From: an uncultured Verrucomicrobia subdivision 3 bacterium
GTDB lineage: Bacteria > Verrucomicrobiota > Verrucomicrobiia > Limisphaerales > UBA11358
NCBI GenBank assembly: GCA_903850425.1
Contig: CAINLR010000011.1
Location: 18,346-82,345 of the forward strand
DNA length: 64,000 nucleotides
Reading direction: 5' to 3'
Below the pieces are notes generated by a model. The model was given only the letters and a program-made list of their open reading frames with translations. It was not told the origin of the DNA and searched no databases. The position numbers and the translations under genes are program-made. Positions 25,138 to 32,584 of the stretch are shown piece by piece (the first letter of the stretch is position 1; the number at the start of each line of letters is the position of its first letter).

Positions 25138-25175
25138 ATTTGCAAATTGACCGTATTCAGTTGCATTGCTAGCCT
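25137..25175 (+). promoter_or_regulatory. Promoter/operator module of ilvC
   Basis: The palindrome AATTTGCAAATT (25137-25148), TTGACC (25147-25152), a 17-base spacer and TAGCCT with TGC before it (25170-25175) copy the module before ilvH. Agreement extends past the -10 as TTGCTAG.CTT and TCCGTT, and the distance to the ATG differs by one base only. It allows ilvC to be transcribed independently of the DUF2442/DUF4160 pair. Confidence 0.75.
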
Positions 25176-25198
25176 TCGCATCCGTTTCAACTAATTTT

Positions 25199-26221
25199 AT
25201 GGCAAAAGTCTATACCGACAAAGACGCCGATCTCGGCGTGTTCAAAAACAAAACGCTGGCGATCCTCGGCTTCGGCTCGCAGGGCCACGCCCACGCGCTC
25301 AACCTCAAGGATAGCGGCCTCAAGGTTCTCATCGGCCTTTACGAGGGCAGCAAGTCCATTCCCGTCGCGCAGGAAAAAGGTTTTGAAGTCGTCACCACCG
25401 CCGAAGCCGTGAAGCGTGCCGACGTCATCATGGTTGCGCTGCCCGACACCAAGCAGGCCAAGTGCTACCAGAAAGACATCGAGCCGAATTTGACCGCCGG
25501 CAAAACGCTGGTGTTCTCGCACGGTTTCTCCATTCATTTCAAGACCATCGTTCCGCCGAAGAATGTGAATGTCATCATGGTCGCGCCCAAAGGTCCCGGC
25601 CACACCGTCCGCCGCCAATACACCGAAGGCAAAGGCGTTCCCTCGCTCATTGCCGTCTATCAAAACCCCGGCAAGGACGCGAAGAAGATCGCGCTCGCCT
25701 GGGCCAAAGGCATCGGCGGCACGCGCGCGGGTGTGCTCGAAACCAATTTCAAGGAAGAGACCGAAACCGATTTGTTCGGCGAACAGACCGTGCTCTGCGG
25801 CGGCGCGAGCGCGCTCGTGCAGGCCGGATTTGAAGTGCTCGTCGAGGCCGGTTACTCGCCCGAGATGGCCTACTTCGAATGTCTGCATGAATTGAAACTC
25901 ATCGCCGACTTGATGAATGAAGCCGGCATCAGCGGCATGCGCTTCTCGATTTCCGAAACCGCCAAGTGGGGCGACGTCAGCGTCGGCCCGAAGATCATTG
26001 ATGCCAGCGTGAAGAAACGCATGGCGGCGGCGCTGAAAGATATTCAATCCGGCAAGTTCGCCAAGGACTGGGTTGCGGAATATGAAGGCGGCTACAAACG
26101 CTACAATGCGCTGCTCAAAAAAGGCGAGCAGCATCCGATTGAAAAAACCGGCGCCAAGCTCCGCGCGATGATGCCGTGGATGAAAAAGCGTTCCATCAAA
26201 GGCGCACAGGCCGCTTACTAA
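25199..26221 (+). CDS. ilvC: Ketol-acid reductoisomerase, class I
   Basis: 340 residues from the ATG at 25199; a longer in-frame start would lie inside the promoter. The N-terminal Rossmann domain has [20 protein letters not shown], and the C-terminal knotted domain carries the metal-binding and substrate residues ([40 protein letters not shown]). The length matches class I enzymes. It converts acetolactate to dihydroxyisovalerate using NAD(P)H. A strong terminator follows the stop. Confidence 0.97.
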   Translation: MAKVYTDKDADLGVFKNKTLAILGFGSQGHAHALNLKDSGLKVLIGLYEGSKSIPVAQEKGFEVVTTAEAVKRADVIMVALPDTKQAKCYQKDIEPNLTAGKTLVFSHGFSIHFKTIVPPKNVNVIMVAPKGPGHTVRRQYTEGKGVPSLIAVYQNPGKDAKKIALAWAKGIGGTRAGVLETNFKEETETDLFGEQTVLCGGASALVQAGFEVLVEAGYSPEMAYFECLHELKLIADLMNEAGISGMRFSISETAKWGDVSVGPKIIDASVKKRMAAALKDIQSGKFAKDWVAEYEGGYKRYNALLKKGEQHPIEKTGAKLRAMMPWMKKRSIKGAQAAY

Positions 26222-26236
26222 TTCAAAGTTTGAAAC

Positions 26237-26271
26237 AAAAAAAGCCGCTGGAGCAATCCGGCGGCTTTTTT
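26237..26271 (+). terminator. Rho-independent terminator of ilvC
   Basis: AAAAAAGCCGC and GCGGCTTTTTT form a stem around a loop of about 12 bases, with a run of six Ts at the 3' side, starting 16 bases after the ilvC stop. Confidence 0.88.
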
Positions 26272-26275
26272 GTCC

Positions 26276-26415
26276 TTATACCAATTCTCAAAAACAAGCG
26301 GTGCCTTGGTAGGGCGTCGCGGCGGCGCCGCCAAGCGGGGAGGCCGAGCCGCAGCTCGGCCCGACCAGTAATGTGCCGGTTATCAGTGGGAAATGGTATT
26401 ATACCAATTTTCAAA
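26276..26415. repeat. Small repeat element with internal hairpins after ilvC
   Basis: TTATACCAATTCTCAAA (26276-26292) recurs as TTATACCAATTTTCAAA (26399-26415), 16 of 17 identical. The segment between ends in GGGAAATGGTATTA, which is a partial inverted copy of the same motif. Inside lie a perfect palindrome GGCGGCGCCGCC (26321-26332) and a hairpin GGCCGAGC-CGCA-GCTCGGCC (26342-26361). No coding frame. It looks like a miniature mobile or palindromic repeat; no target duplication was identified. Confidence 0.5.
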
Positions 26416-26462
26416 GCGAACCGGTGGAAGGCTCGGACCACCGATCACCCCGGTGCGTCCGG

Positions 26463-26498
26463 CAAAGAAAAACGCGGCAACCTTGCGGTTGCCGCGTT
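26463..26498 (-). terminator. Rho-independent terminator of the pseudopilin gene
   Basis: On the minus strand a perfect 12-base stem (arms at 26471-26482 and 26487-26498, AACGCGGCAACC and complement) with a 4-base loop is followed by TTTTTCTTT, 18 bases after the stop of the pseudopilin-like gene. Confidence 0.9.
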
Positions 26499-26515
26499 GA
26501 ATCGAACCGAAACTT

Positions 26516-27283
26516 TTAGTTCGGGAAGTTATACAGCGGGACGGTCACCGAAGCGCCGTTGGTGGCGTTCTGGAGCTGCTGTTGCAAACCGCTCACCGTG
26601 ACCTGCGCCACGCTGCCGTCAGCGATGCCCAGGTTGCCCGCCTTCTGGTGCAGGTCATTCTGCGTCCAAGAAGAGGAGTTGTTGTAAAGCGCGGCCTGGC
26701 CCAAGCCGAGTCCGGTGGAGGTATTCGTCTTCAGCGCGGCAACCGTGGTGTTGACGGCGACAGTGCCGATGTTGCGGTCGCCGGAGAGAACCATCTGGGG
26801 GTAAGCATCCGAGGCATCACCGCAGACGAAGTAGCTGAGACCCCATTGGCCGTTGGCGAGCGAGGTGCTGCCACCACCGGAGATGACTTGGGTGAAGTTG
26901 GTCGGGGCCACGCCGGCGTGACCGGAGCTGTCCGAGGTGCAATACAGGATCTTGGCTGAGCCGAGCTCGTTGGACATCACGCCGAACACGTTGGTGACGC
27001 CAAATTGGGTGACCTTGGCTCCGGCCGCGCCGTTCGCGTAAACGAATTCCGAGGAACCGCCATTCTGCGAGCTAACGGACATCGGATATTTATCACCGTT
27101 GTCACCGCCCCAGATGCGGAAGGAGAGGCCGACCTGCTTGAGATTGTTGACGCAGTTGATGCGTTGGGCTTTGCGCTTGGCGGCGGCGAGCGCCGGGAGG
27201 AGCATGGCGGCGAGAATCGCGATGATCGCGATGACGACGAGGAGTTCGATAAGCGTAAACGCTTTTTTCTGGTTTTGTTTCAT
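26516..27283 (-). CDS. Pseudopilin-like protein with H-X9-DG motif
   Basis: 255 residues. It starts [20 protein letters not shown], an ideal prepilin leader of eight residues with cleavage before F and E at +5, and the hydrophobic helix continues through [13 protein letters not shown]. The pattern [12 protein letters not shown] near residue 215 is a perfect H-X9-DG. The middle is Gly/Ser/Asn-rich with few Cys. It is a single-gene unit with its own sigma-54-type promoter and terminator, which suggests strong, regulated expression, as for a major pilin or a major pseudopilin of an export system. Confidence 0.87.
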   Translation of the reverse strand: MKQNQKKAFTLIELLVVIAIIAILAAMLLPALAAAKRKAQRINCVNNLKQVGLSFRIWGGDNGDKYPMSVSSQNGGSSEFVYANGAAGAKVTQFGVTNVFGVMSNELGSAKILYCTSDSSGHAGVAPTNFTQVISGGGSTSLANGQWGLSYFVCGDASDAYPQMVLSGDRNIGTVAVNTTVAALKTNTSTGLGLGQAALYNNSSSWTQNDLHQKAGNLGIADGSVAQVTVSGLQQQLQNATNGASVTVPLYNFPN

Positions 27284-27373
27284 AATGGTTTTTGTTTTGT
27301 TGTTGCTTCCGGGACCGGCGCGGATTCCACGGGGAATCGCCGCAACGGTTGATCGGATTTCTAAATTAACCTT

Positions 27374-27389
27374 AGCAATGCCAATGCCA
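27374..27389 (-). promoter_or_regulatory. Sigma-54 promoter of the pseudopilin gene
   Basis: The minus strand reads TGGCATTGGCATTGCT, matching the sigma-54 consensus TGGCAC-N5-TTGCW except for one base, with GG and GC exactly ten bases apart. The predicted start at about 27363 leaves an 80-base leader before the ATG. Major pilin genes are frequently sigma-54 dependent (PilR in Pseudomonas and Myxococcus), which agrees. Confidence 0.65.
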
Positions 27390-27448
27390 GTCTTGAATTG
27401 CTAAAAAACCCAATGATTTGCCCGCCGCCGCGCGCTCGGGCGGGCGAA

Positions 27449-27489
27449 CTGCGTGAAATTTTCACGCAGAGCGCGTGAGTTTCACGCAG
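27449..27489. promoter_or_regulatory. Tandem dyad array, possible enhancer for the pseudopilin promoter
   Basis: CTGCGTGAAA-T-TTTCACGCAG (27449-27469) is a perfect 21-base palindrome. A second, imperfect copy follows with TTTCACGCAG at 27480-27489 and CGCGTGAG before it, giving half-sites exactly 20 bases apart. The array lies about 86-126 bases upstream of the predicted sigma-54 start, the usual distance for activator binding. It could alternatively be a processed hairpin at the end of the antiporter transcript. Confidence 0.5.
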
Positions 27490-27581
27490 TGGCGGTAAAG
27501 TTGTTCACCGGAAAAGGTGGTTCCGGCGCAAGCGGCGGCGTGCGGAGCGGAAATGCGCCGATAGCGGAGTTCGCGCTGCAA

Positions 27582-29294
27582 TTACGGAATGACTTCGCTG
27601 CGGTCCTGCAAGAGCTGCTCCTGGGCCTGCCGTTTTTCGGGGAGCAGATTTTTTTCGGCCGATTCCAGCGCATGCAGCAGGTTGGCCGCTTCGAGCAGGC
27701 GCGGCGCGGTGACAAAATTGGCGCCGGCGGCGTAAAGCGGCGGGATGTCTGCCAGCAGTTCGGCGTGGACAATGATCTGGGCGTCGGCATTCAACTCGCG
27801 CAGTTGCCGCAACATCTTCAGATTGTCTGCGCCCTTGAGGACGGTGTTGGGCAGCGAGCAGATGATGATTTCCGCGTGCGAAGCGCCGGCGTGGTGCAGC
27901 ACGTCGCGCGCGGTGATGTCGCCATAGACGGCGTGGATCTGGCGCTGCTTCAACTTCTCGTGGACGACAGGGTTGAAGTCCACGACCACGATTTCGGGCA
28001 ATAAATCCGGGCGTTCCCGGCTGATTTCCGCCACCAGCGAGCTGGCCGTCCAGGAAAAACCGAGCAGACAGATCCGCCGGATTTTTCGTTCGCCGCCGGC
28101 ATCGCCGGTGGTTTGGTCGAGGTCGCGGAGCTCGAGTTTATTCAGCCAGGGCGTGATTTTTCGCAGGATGGAATTGTTGGCCAGGATCGCGTAAGTCGAG
28201 CCGACGGCGAGGAACGCAAACGAAAATGCGGCGATGCCGATGGAGTTTTCCGAGACGTCCCCGCTGGTCCGGCCCAGCGCGAGCAGCACCAGCGACAGTT
28301 CGCTCAATTGCGACAGGTTGATCGCCGGCAACAGGCTGACGCGGTAGCCCTGCCGCAGGCGGTAGAGCACCGGAAACACCGTGACCAGCCGGCTGCCCAC
28401 GAGGAACAGGCAGAAGAAAGCCGTCCAGAGCAGGTAGCTCCACGTCGGCAGCGGAATGCTCATGCCGAGCGAAACGAAAAACAGCGTCACGAAAAAATCG
28501 CGGATGCTGGTGACCTTCGCGCTGACGTCGAGCGTGTAGGGAAACGTGGAGATCATCACGCCGGCGATCAGCGCGCCCATGGCCGGGGAAAGTTTCAGAT
28601 AATCCGCGAAGCCGGCCAGGGCAAAACACCACGCCAGCGCGCCGACCAGCACCAGCTCCGGCAGGCGCGCGATGAATTTGAAGACCGGCGGCAGCACGAA
28701 CCGGCTGACCAAAAACGCCACGGCCAGCAGCAGGAGCACATGGCCAAACGCCTGCGCCAGCGGGCCGGCGGCGGGATTCTTCAGGTTCGGCTGGAGGGCG
28801 AGAAAGAGAATGACAAACACATCCTGCAACACCAGGACGCCGAGGGTGACGCGACCGGCGAGCGTTTCCAGTTCGCGTTTGTCGTAAAGAATTTTGACGA
28901 TGATGACCGTGCTGCTCATCGCCGCCGCCACGCCCAGGTAAAGCGCTTCGAGCCGGTTTTGCGCCAGGCCGCAACCGCCAAAGACGAGCCAGCCGAGCAG
29001 CACGCCGCCGACGATTTGCGCGATGGCGGTGACGGTGATGACCCGGCCGGCGTTCAGCATCCGTTTCAGGTCAATCTCCAGTCCGATCATGAACAGCAGC
29101 AGTGACAGGCCGATTTCAGAAATGGTCTGGATGTCGCGGGCGTCGGTGATGAACTTGAAGCCATGCGGGCCGATGGCGAAACCGGCGATGAGATACGCAA
29201 GCAGCAGCGGCTGCCGCGCCACCTGCGACCCCACCGCCACAATCCACGCGGCGATGATGCAGATGGCGATTTCAGTGACAAGACCGTGCTCCAT
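27582..29294 (-). CDS. Kef-type monovalent cation/proton antiporter with TrkA-N domain (CPA2)
   Basis: 570 residues. The first 390 form the CPA2 membrane domain with about twelve helices (LLLAYLIAGFAIGPHGFKFI, LSLLLFMIGLEIDLKRML, and SPAMGALIAGVMISTFPY). The C-terminal RCK/TrkA-N Rossmann domain (about 405-520) has RICLLGFSWTASSLVAEISR, a departure from the usual GxGxxG because the loop reads GFSWTAS, followed by VVVDFNPVVHEKLKQRQIHA and VYGDITARDVL. Family members exchange K+ or Na+ for H+ under RCK-domain control. The altered nucleotide loop hints that NAD(H) binding may differ. Confidence 0.9.
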   Translation of the reverse strand: MEHGLVTEIAICIIAAWIVAVGSQVARQPLLLAYLIAGFAIGPHGFKFITDARDIQTISEIGLSLLLFMIGLEIDLKRMLNAGRVITVTAIAQIVGGVLLGWLVFGGCGLAQNRLEALYLGVAAAMSSTVIIVKILYDKRELETLAGRVTLGVLVLQDVFVILFLALQPNLKNPAAGPLAQAFGHVLLLLAVAFLVSRFVLPPVFKFIARLPELVLVGALAWCFALAGFADYLKLSPAMGALIAGVMISTFPYTLDVSAKVTSIRDFFVTLFFVSLGMSIPLPTWSYLLWTAFFCLFLVGSRLVTVFPVLYRLRQGYRVSLLPAINLSQLSELSLVLLALGRTSGDVSENSIGIAAFSFAFLAVGSTYAILANNSILRKITPWLNKLELRDLDQTTGDAGGERKIRRICLLGFSWTASSLVAEISRERPDLLPEIVVVDFNPVVHEKLKQRQIHAVYGDITARDVLHHAGASHAEIIICSLPNTVLKGADNLKMLRQLRELNADAQIIVHAELLADIPPLYAAGANFVTAPRLLEAANLLHALESAEKNLLPEKRQAQEQLLQDRSEVIP

Positions 29295-29378
29295 GAGGGC
29301 GGGAACTTAAACGAGATAATGAATTAGGAAAGCAGGAATTTCCAGCCGCGCTTCAAACCGGCCAAGCGGCAGCGGTGG

Positions 29379-30062
29379 CTACTGCCGCGCGCCGAAGACG
29401 GCGTCAAGGATGACTTCCTTGGTTTTCCAGATCAGCGCCATGGTCATGGCCAGCGGCAGCAGCACAAAAAAGACCAGCAGCAGATGGCTGGCGCGTTCCA
29501 CCACAACCAGCACCCAACCGATGGCTAGCGCGGGTCGGGGAATTTCCGATAGACCGATGAACCCGATCGCGAACAACAAGAGCGCGCTGAGCAACCAGCG
29601 GTTGAGCGCGCTGAACTGACGGGTTTCGTGCCGCAGCGTTTCGTCGGGTAGCATCGCGCCGAGGCGCTTGAGCACGAGGTTCAGATTGAACAGAAACAAC
29701 ACGGCGGAGATTTCCAGCAACATCATAGCGGCGCTGAAAAAAATCTGCCCGGGCAGCTTGTTGTGCCAGAAAATAAACGGGCACAAGCCGAGGTTGACAA
29801 GGCCGAGCAGCAGCGCGCGGTCGAGCGCGTTGCGCCAGGGACGCTCCTGCTTTTGGAAATCGGCCATCTGCCAGAGGCCATAGAGCAGCAGCGCGTTGAC
29901 GGCGAGCGCGGGCAAAATGCCCAGCGGCTTGAGCCAGTCGGCGCGGGCGGTTTCCGCGCAGACGATCAGCGCGGCAGGCAAACCCCAAAACAGCGCGGAC
30001 AGCCCGCGCGCCAGCCGGCCGAGCGAGCGGAGCAATTGCGGGTTGGGTATCGGTTCTGACAT
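29379..30062 (-). CDS. Integral membrane protein, function unknown
   Basis: 227 residues from the ATG at 30062 (SEPIPNPQLLRSLGRLAR), chosen over an upstream frame start that would run into the GH92 promoter. At least six hydrophobic helices are visible, including LPALAVNALLLYGLWQM, IFFSAAMMLLEISAVLFLFN, WLLSALLLFAIGFIGLSEI and LLLVFFVLLPLAMTMALIW. No signature residues were recognised. It is 84 bases upstream of the antiporter gene in the same direction and may share its transcript. Confidence 0.75.
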   Translation of the reverse strand: MSEPIPNPQLLRSLGRLARGLSALFWGLPAALIVCAETARADWLKPLGILPALAVNALLLYGLWQMADFQKQERPWRNALDRALLLGLVNLGLCPFIFWHNKLPGQIFFSAAMMLLEISAVLFLFNLNLVLKRLGAMLPDETLRHETRQFSALNRWLLSALLLFAIGFIGLSEIPRPALAIGWVLVVVERASHLLLVFFVLLPLAMTMALIWKTKEVILDAVFGARQ

Positions 30063-30221
30063 CGGCGAAAGGATGACGGAAGAATGGCGAATGGAAAAAC
30101 AAATTTGTGCGGCGCGATTTCGCGCCGCCGTAATCGCCGCCATGCAACCCATTCGGCGTCGGGTGAAAAAGTTCAAACGTAAAGTTTTACTGGCGGCAGA
30201 ATAACCGCTAAACATTTGCCC

Positions 30222-32507
30222 ATGTTGCAACCATATTCGCCGAGCCAGGCCGTCACCTTACTGCTGCTTGGCTTTTTCTTGGTCACGCCAGCTTTTGGAC
30301 AATCGCCGGTGGACTATGCGAATCCGCTCGTCGGCACCGCTTCGCTGGATGATCCCGCGCTGCTCGGCAATGCGCCGCCGCCCGGCGAGGAAGCTTACTC
30401 CGGTTTTACTTATCCCGGACCGGCGTTGCCGCATCACGATATTATTCTCGGACCGATCAACAAAGATCTGACCGAAGCGGCGGGCAATCACGGGATCATT
30501 TTTCCCTACGTCCATTCGCGCCGGACGATGCTGGGATTTTCCGCGCCGATGGGCGGGCTGACGATCATGCCCGTGGTGGGTGAATGGAATGTGCCGCCCG
30601 ACCGCACTTACGCGTCGCCTTACGACAAGCAGACCGAAAAAGCTTCACCGGGATATTATTCGGTGTTCTTTCCCGACAGCGGCATCAAGACCGAACTGAC
30701 GACCACCGAACACACGGGCTATTATCAATTCACGTTTCCGAAAACCGAGCGGGGTGCGGTGTTGATTGATTTGGGTGCTGGAAATAACCGCATTGAAATC
30801 GTCGGCGATCACACCGTGCGCGGCACCAGCGAGCGGGGCGGACGCAGCTTTGTGGCGGAGTTTTCCAAGCCGTTCAAAGCGTTTGGAACCTTCCGTCAAA
30901 ACCCGCCGCAACTCGAAGGCGCCCGCGTGCGGCGCGATGACTATGTGCGCACGGAGGCGCGCACGATGTCCGGCAGTTACGCGGGTGCTTACTTGAATTT
31001 TTCCACCACGGCGGGTGAACAAGTCCTCGTGCGCATTGCTTCCGCACGAACTTTCGAAGCGGCCCAGGAGCAGCTCGACACGGAATCACGCAGCTTTGAT
31101 GAAATGCATCAGCGAGCCAAAAAACTCTGGAGCGCAAAGCTGAATTTGATTGCAGTCAAAGGCGGCACTGAAAAGGAACGCGAGCTGTTTTACTCCACGC
31201 TCTACAACTCACTGCTCACGCCGCGCCTCATCACGAAGAAGGGCGCTCCTCTGCGCGGACGCAATTCCGACGGCAGCATCGCCGAGTATGATCGCTACAG
31301 TCCCATTGCGTTTTGGGACACGGGGCGTAACCAAATTGTGCTACTCACGCTGCTGGAGCCGGACGTTAAGACCAATATCCTGCGCACGCATCTGGAGATG
31401 GCGCGCGAATCCGGCTGGATGCACACGTCGTTCTACGGCGACCATGCGGTGTTCATGTATCTCGGCGATTGGGAGCGCGGCCTGCCGTTCGACTACGCTT
31501 CCGTCTATGAATACCTCCGCAAGAACGCGATGGACCCAGCGGGTCCGCGTGGCGACCTCGCCGAGTATTTGAAAAATGGCTGGGTTCACGACGACTTCAT
31601 GGAACATCCCAGCCCGCCCGAATCAGGCGGCCATGCCGGCGTGGACAAAACGCTGGAATACAGTTGGGACGATTATGCGCTCGCGTTGTTCGCCAAAAAA
31701 CTCGGCAAGGATGACGACTACAAAATTTTCCTCGCCCGCGCGCACAACTACACCAACGTCTTCGATGCCTCCACCGGCTTCATGCGCGGCCGTAATCCGG
31801 ACGGTTCCTGGATTTCGCCGTATGATCCGTTCGAGCCTTACTATAACTACATGAGCAAAGAAGCCAGCGGCTGGCAAAATTTCTGGCTCGTGCCGCATGA
31901 CGTGCAGGGCTTGATTAACTTGGTCGGTGGACGCGAAAATTTTGTGAAGAAGCTCGACACTTTTTTCAATACGCCTTACCAGCCCAAAGGCATCGCCCGC
32001 GACGTCACGGGCATGGTCGGCCTCTATTGCCAGGGCAATCAACCCGATCAACAAACCGCTTACTACTACGATTACGCGGGCCAGCCGTGGAAGACGCAGG
32101 AACTCATCCGCAGAATTTTGAAAGAGATGTATGGCAGCGACCAATTCGGCCTCGCCTATCCCGGCATGGACGACCAAGGCTCGACCTCGTCGTGGTATGT
32201 ATTGAGCGCGCTCGGTTTTTACACCGTAGATCCTTCCAGTCCGAATTATATCATCGGCACGCCGCTCTTTGACGAAGCCGTCGTTCATCTCGGCAACGGC
32301 AAAGACCTGATCATCCAAGCCCAGAACAACTCTGAAAAAAATCTCTATATCCAGTCCGCCACCTTGAACGGCCAGCCGTGGAACAAGCCGTGGTTCAGCC
32401 ACTCGGACATCGCCAGCGGCGGCAAATTTGTTTTTAAGATGGGACCGCAGCCAAATCGGAGTTGGGGCAGCGCGCCGGACGCCGCGCCACCGTCGATGTC
32501 GCGCTGA
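30222..32507 (+). CDS. GH92 alpha-mannosidase family protein, Gln at the usual acid position
   Basis: 761 residues from the ATG at 30222, with a signal peptide ending near AFG-Q. GH92 features in order: VDYANPLVGT, the N-terminal beta-sandwich (RTMLGFSAPMGGL), and the (alpha/alpha)6 barrel with YSTLYNSLLTPRLI, FWDTGRNQIVLLTLLEP and WKTQELIRRILKEMYGSDQF, then SSWYVLSALGFYTVDP. Most GH92 enzymes are Ca-dependent exo-alpha-mannosidases with a Glu acid in a GNEP motif; here the motif is GNQP (Q607). The base-side aspartates in GMDDQG (D650, D651) are kept. The substrate may therefore be unusual. It is divergent from the membrane protein gene and convergent with speA. Confidence 0.9.
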   Translation: MLQPYSPSQAVTLLLLGFFLVTPAFGQSPVDYANPLVGTASLDDPALLGNAPPPGEEAYSGFTYPGPALPHHDIILGPINKDLTEAAGNHGIIFPYVHSRRTMLGFSAPMGGLTIMPVVGEWNVPPDRTYASPYDKQTEKASPGYYSVFFPDSGIKTELTTTEHTGYYQFTFPKTERGAVLIDLGAGNNRIEIVGDHTVRGTSERGGRSFVAEFSKPFKAFGTFRQNPPQLEGARVRRDDYVRTEARTMSGSYAGAYLNFSTTAGEQVLVRIASARTFEAAQEQLDTESRSFDEMHQRAKKLWSAKLNLIAVKGGTEKERELFYSTLYNSLLTPRLITKKGAPLRGRNSDGSIAEYDRYSPIAFWDTGRNQIVLLTLLEPDVKTNILRTHLEMARESGWMHTSFYGDHAVFMYLGDWERGLPFDYASVYEYLRKNAMDPAGPRGDLAEYLKNGWVHDDFMEHPSPPESGGHAGVDKTLEYSWDDYALALFAKKLGKDDDYKIFLARAHNYTNVFDASTGFMRGRNPDGSWISPYDPFEPYYNYMSKEASGWQNFWLVPHDVQGLINLVGGRENFVKKLDTFFNTPYQPKGIARDVTGMVGLYCQGNQPDQQTAYYYDYAGQPWKTQELIRRILKEMYGSDQFGLAYPGMDDQGSTSSWYVLSALGFYTVDPSSPNYIIGTPLFDEAVVHLGNGKDLIIQAQNNSEKNLYIQSATLNGQPWNKPWFSHSDIASGGKFVFKMGPQPNRSWGSAPDAAPPSMSR

Positions 32508-32540
32508 TCACAAATCATCGTTTCAGATTTCGGAATAATT

Positions 32541-32577
32541 CTGCGTGCGATTAGCGAATCCGTGTTTTCGCACGCAG
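32541..32577. terminator. Hairpin between convergent GH92 and speA genes
   Basis: CTGCGTGCG (32541-32549) and CGCACGCAG (32569-32577) form a perfect 9-base stem. It is followed by an A/T-rich stretch (AATTATT) on the minus side, and lies between the two convergent stop codons, so it may end both transcripts. There is no strong T run. Confidence 0.5.
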
Positions 32578-32584
32578 CGGTGGG

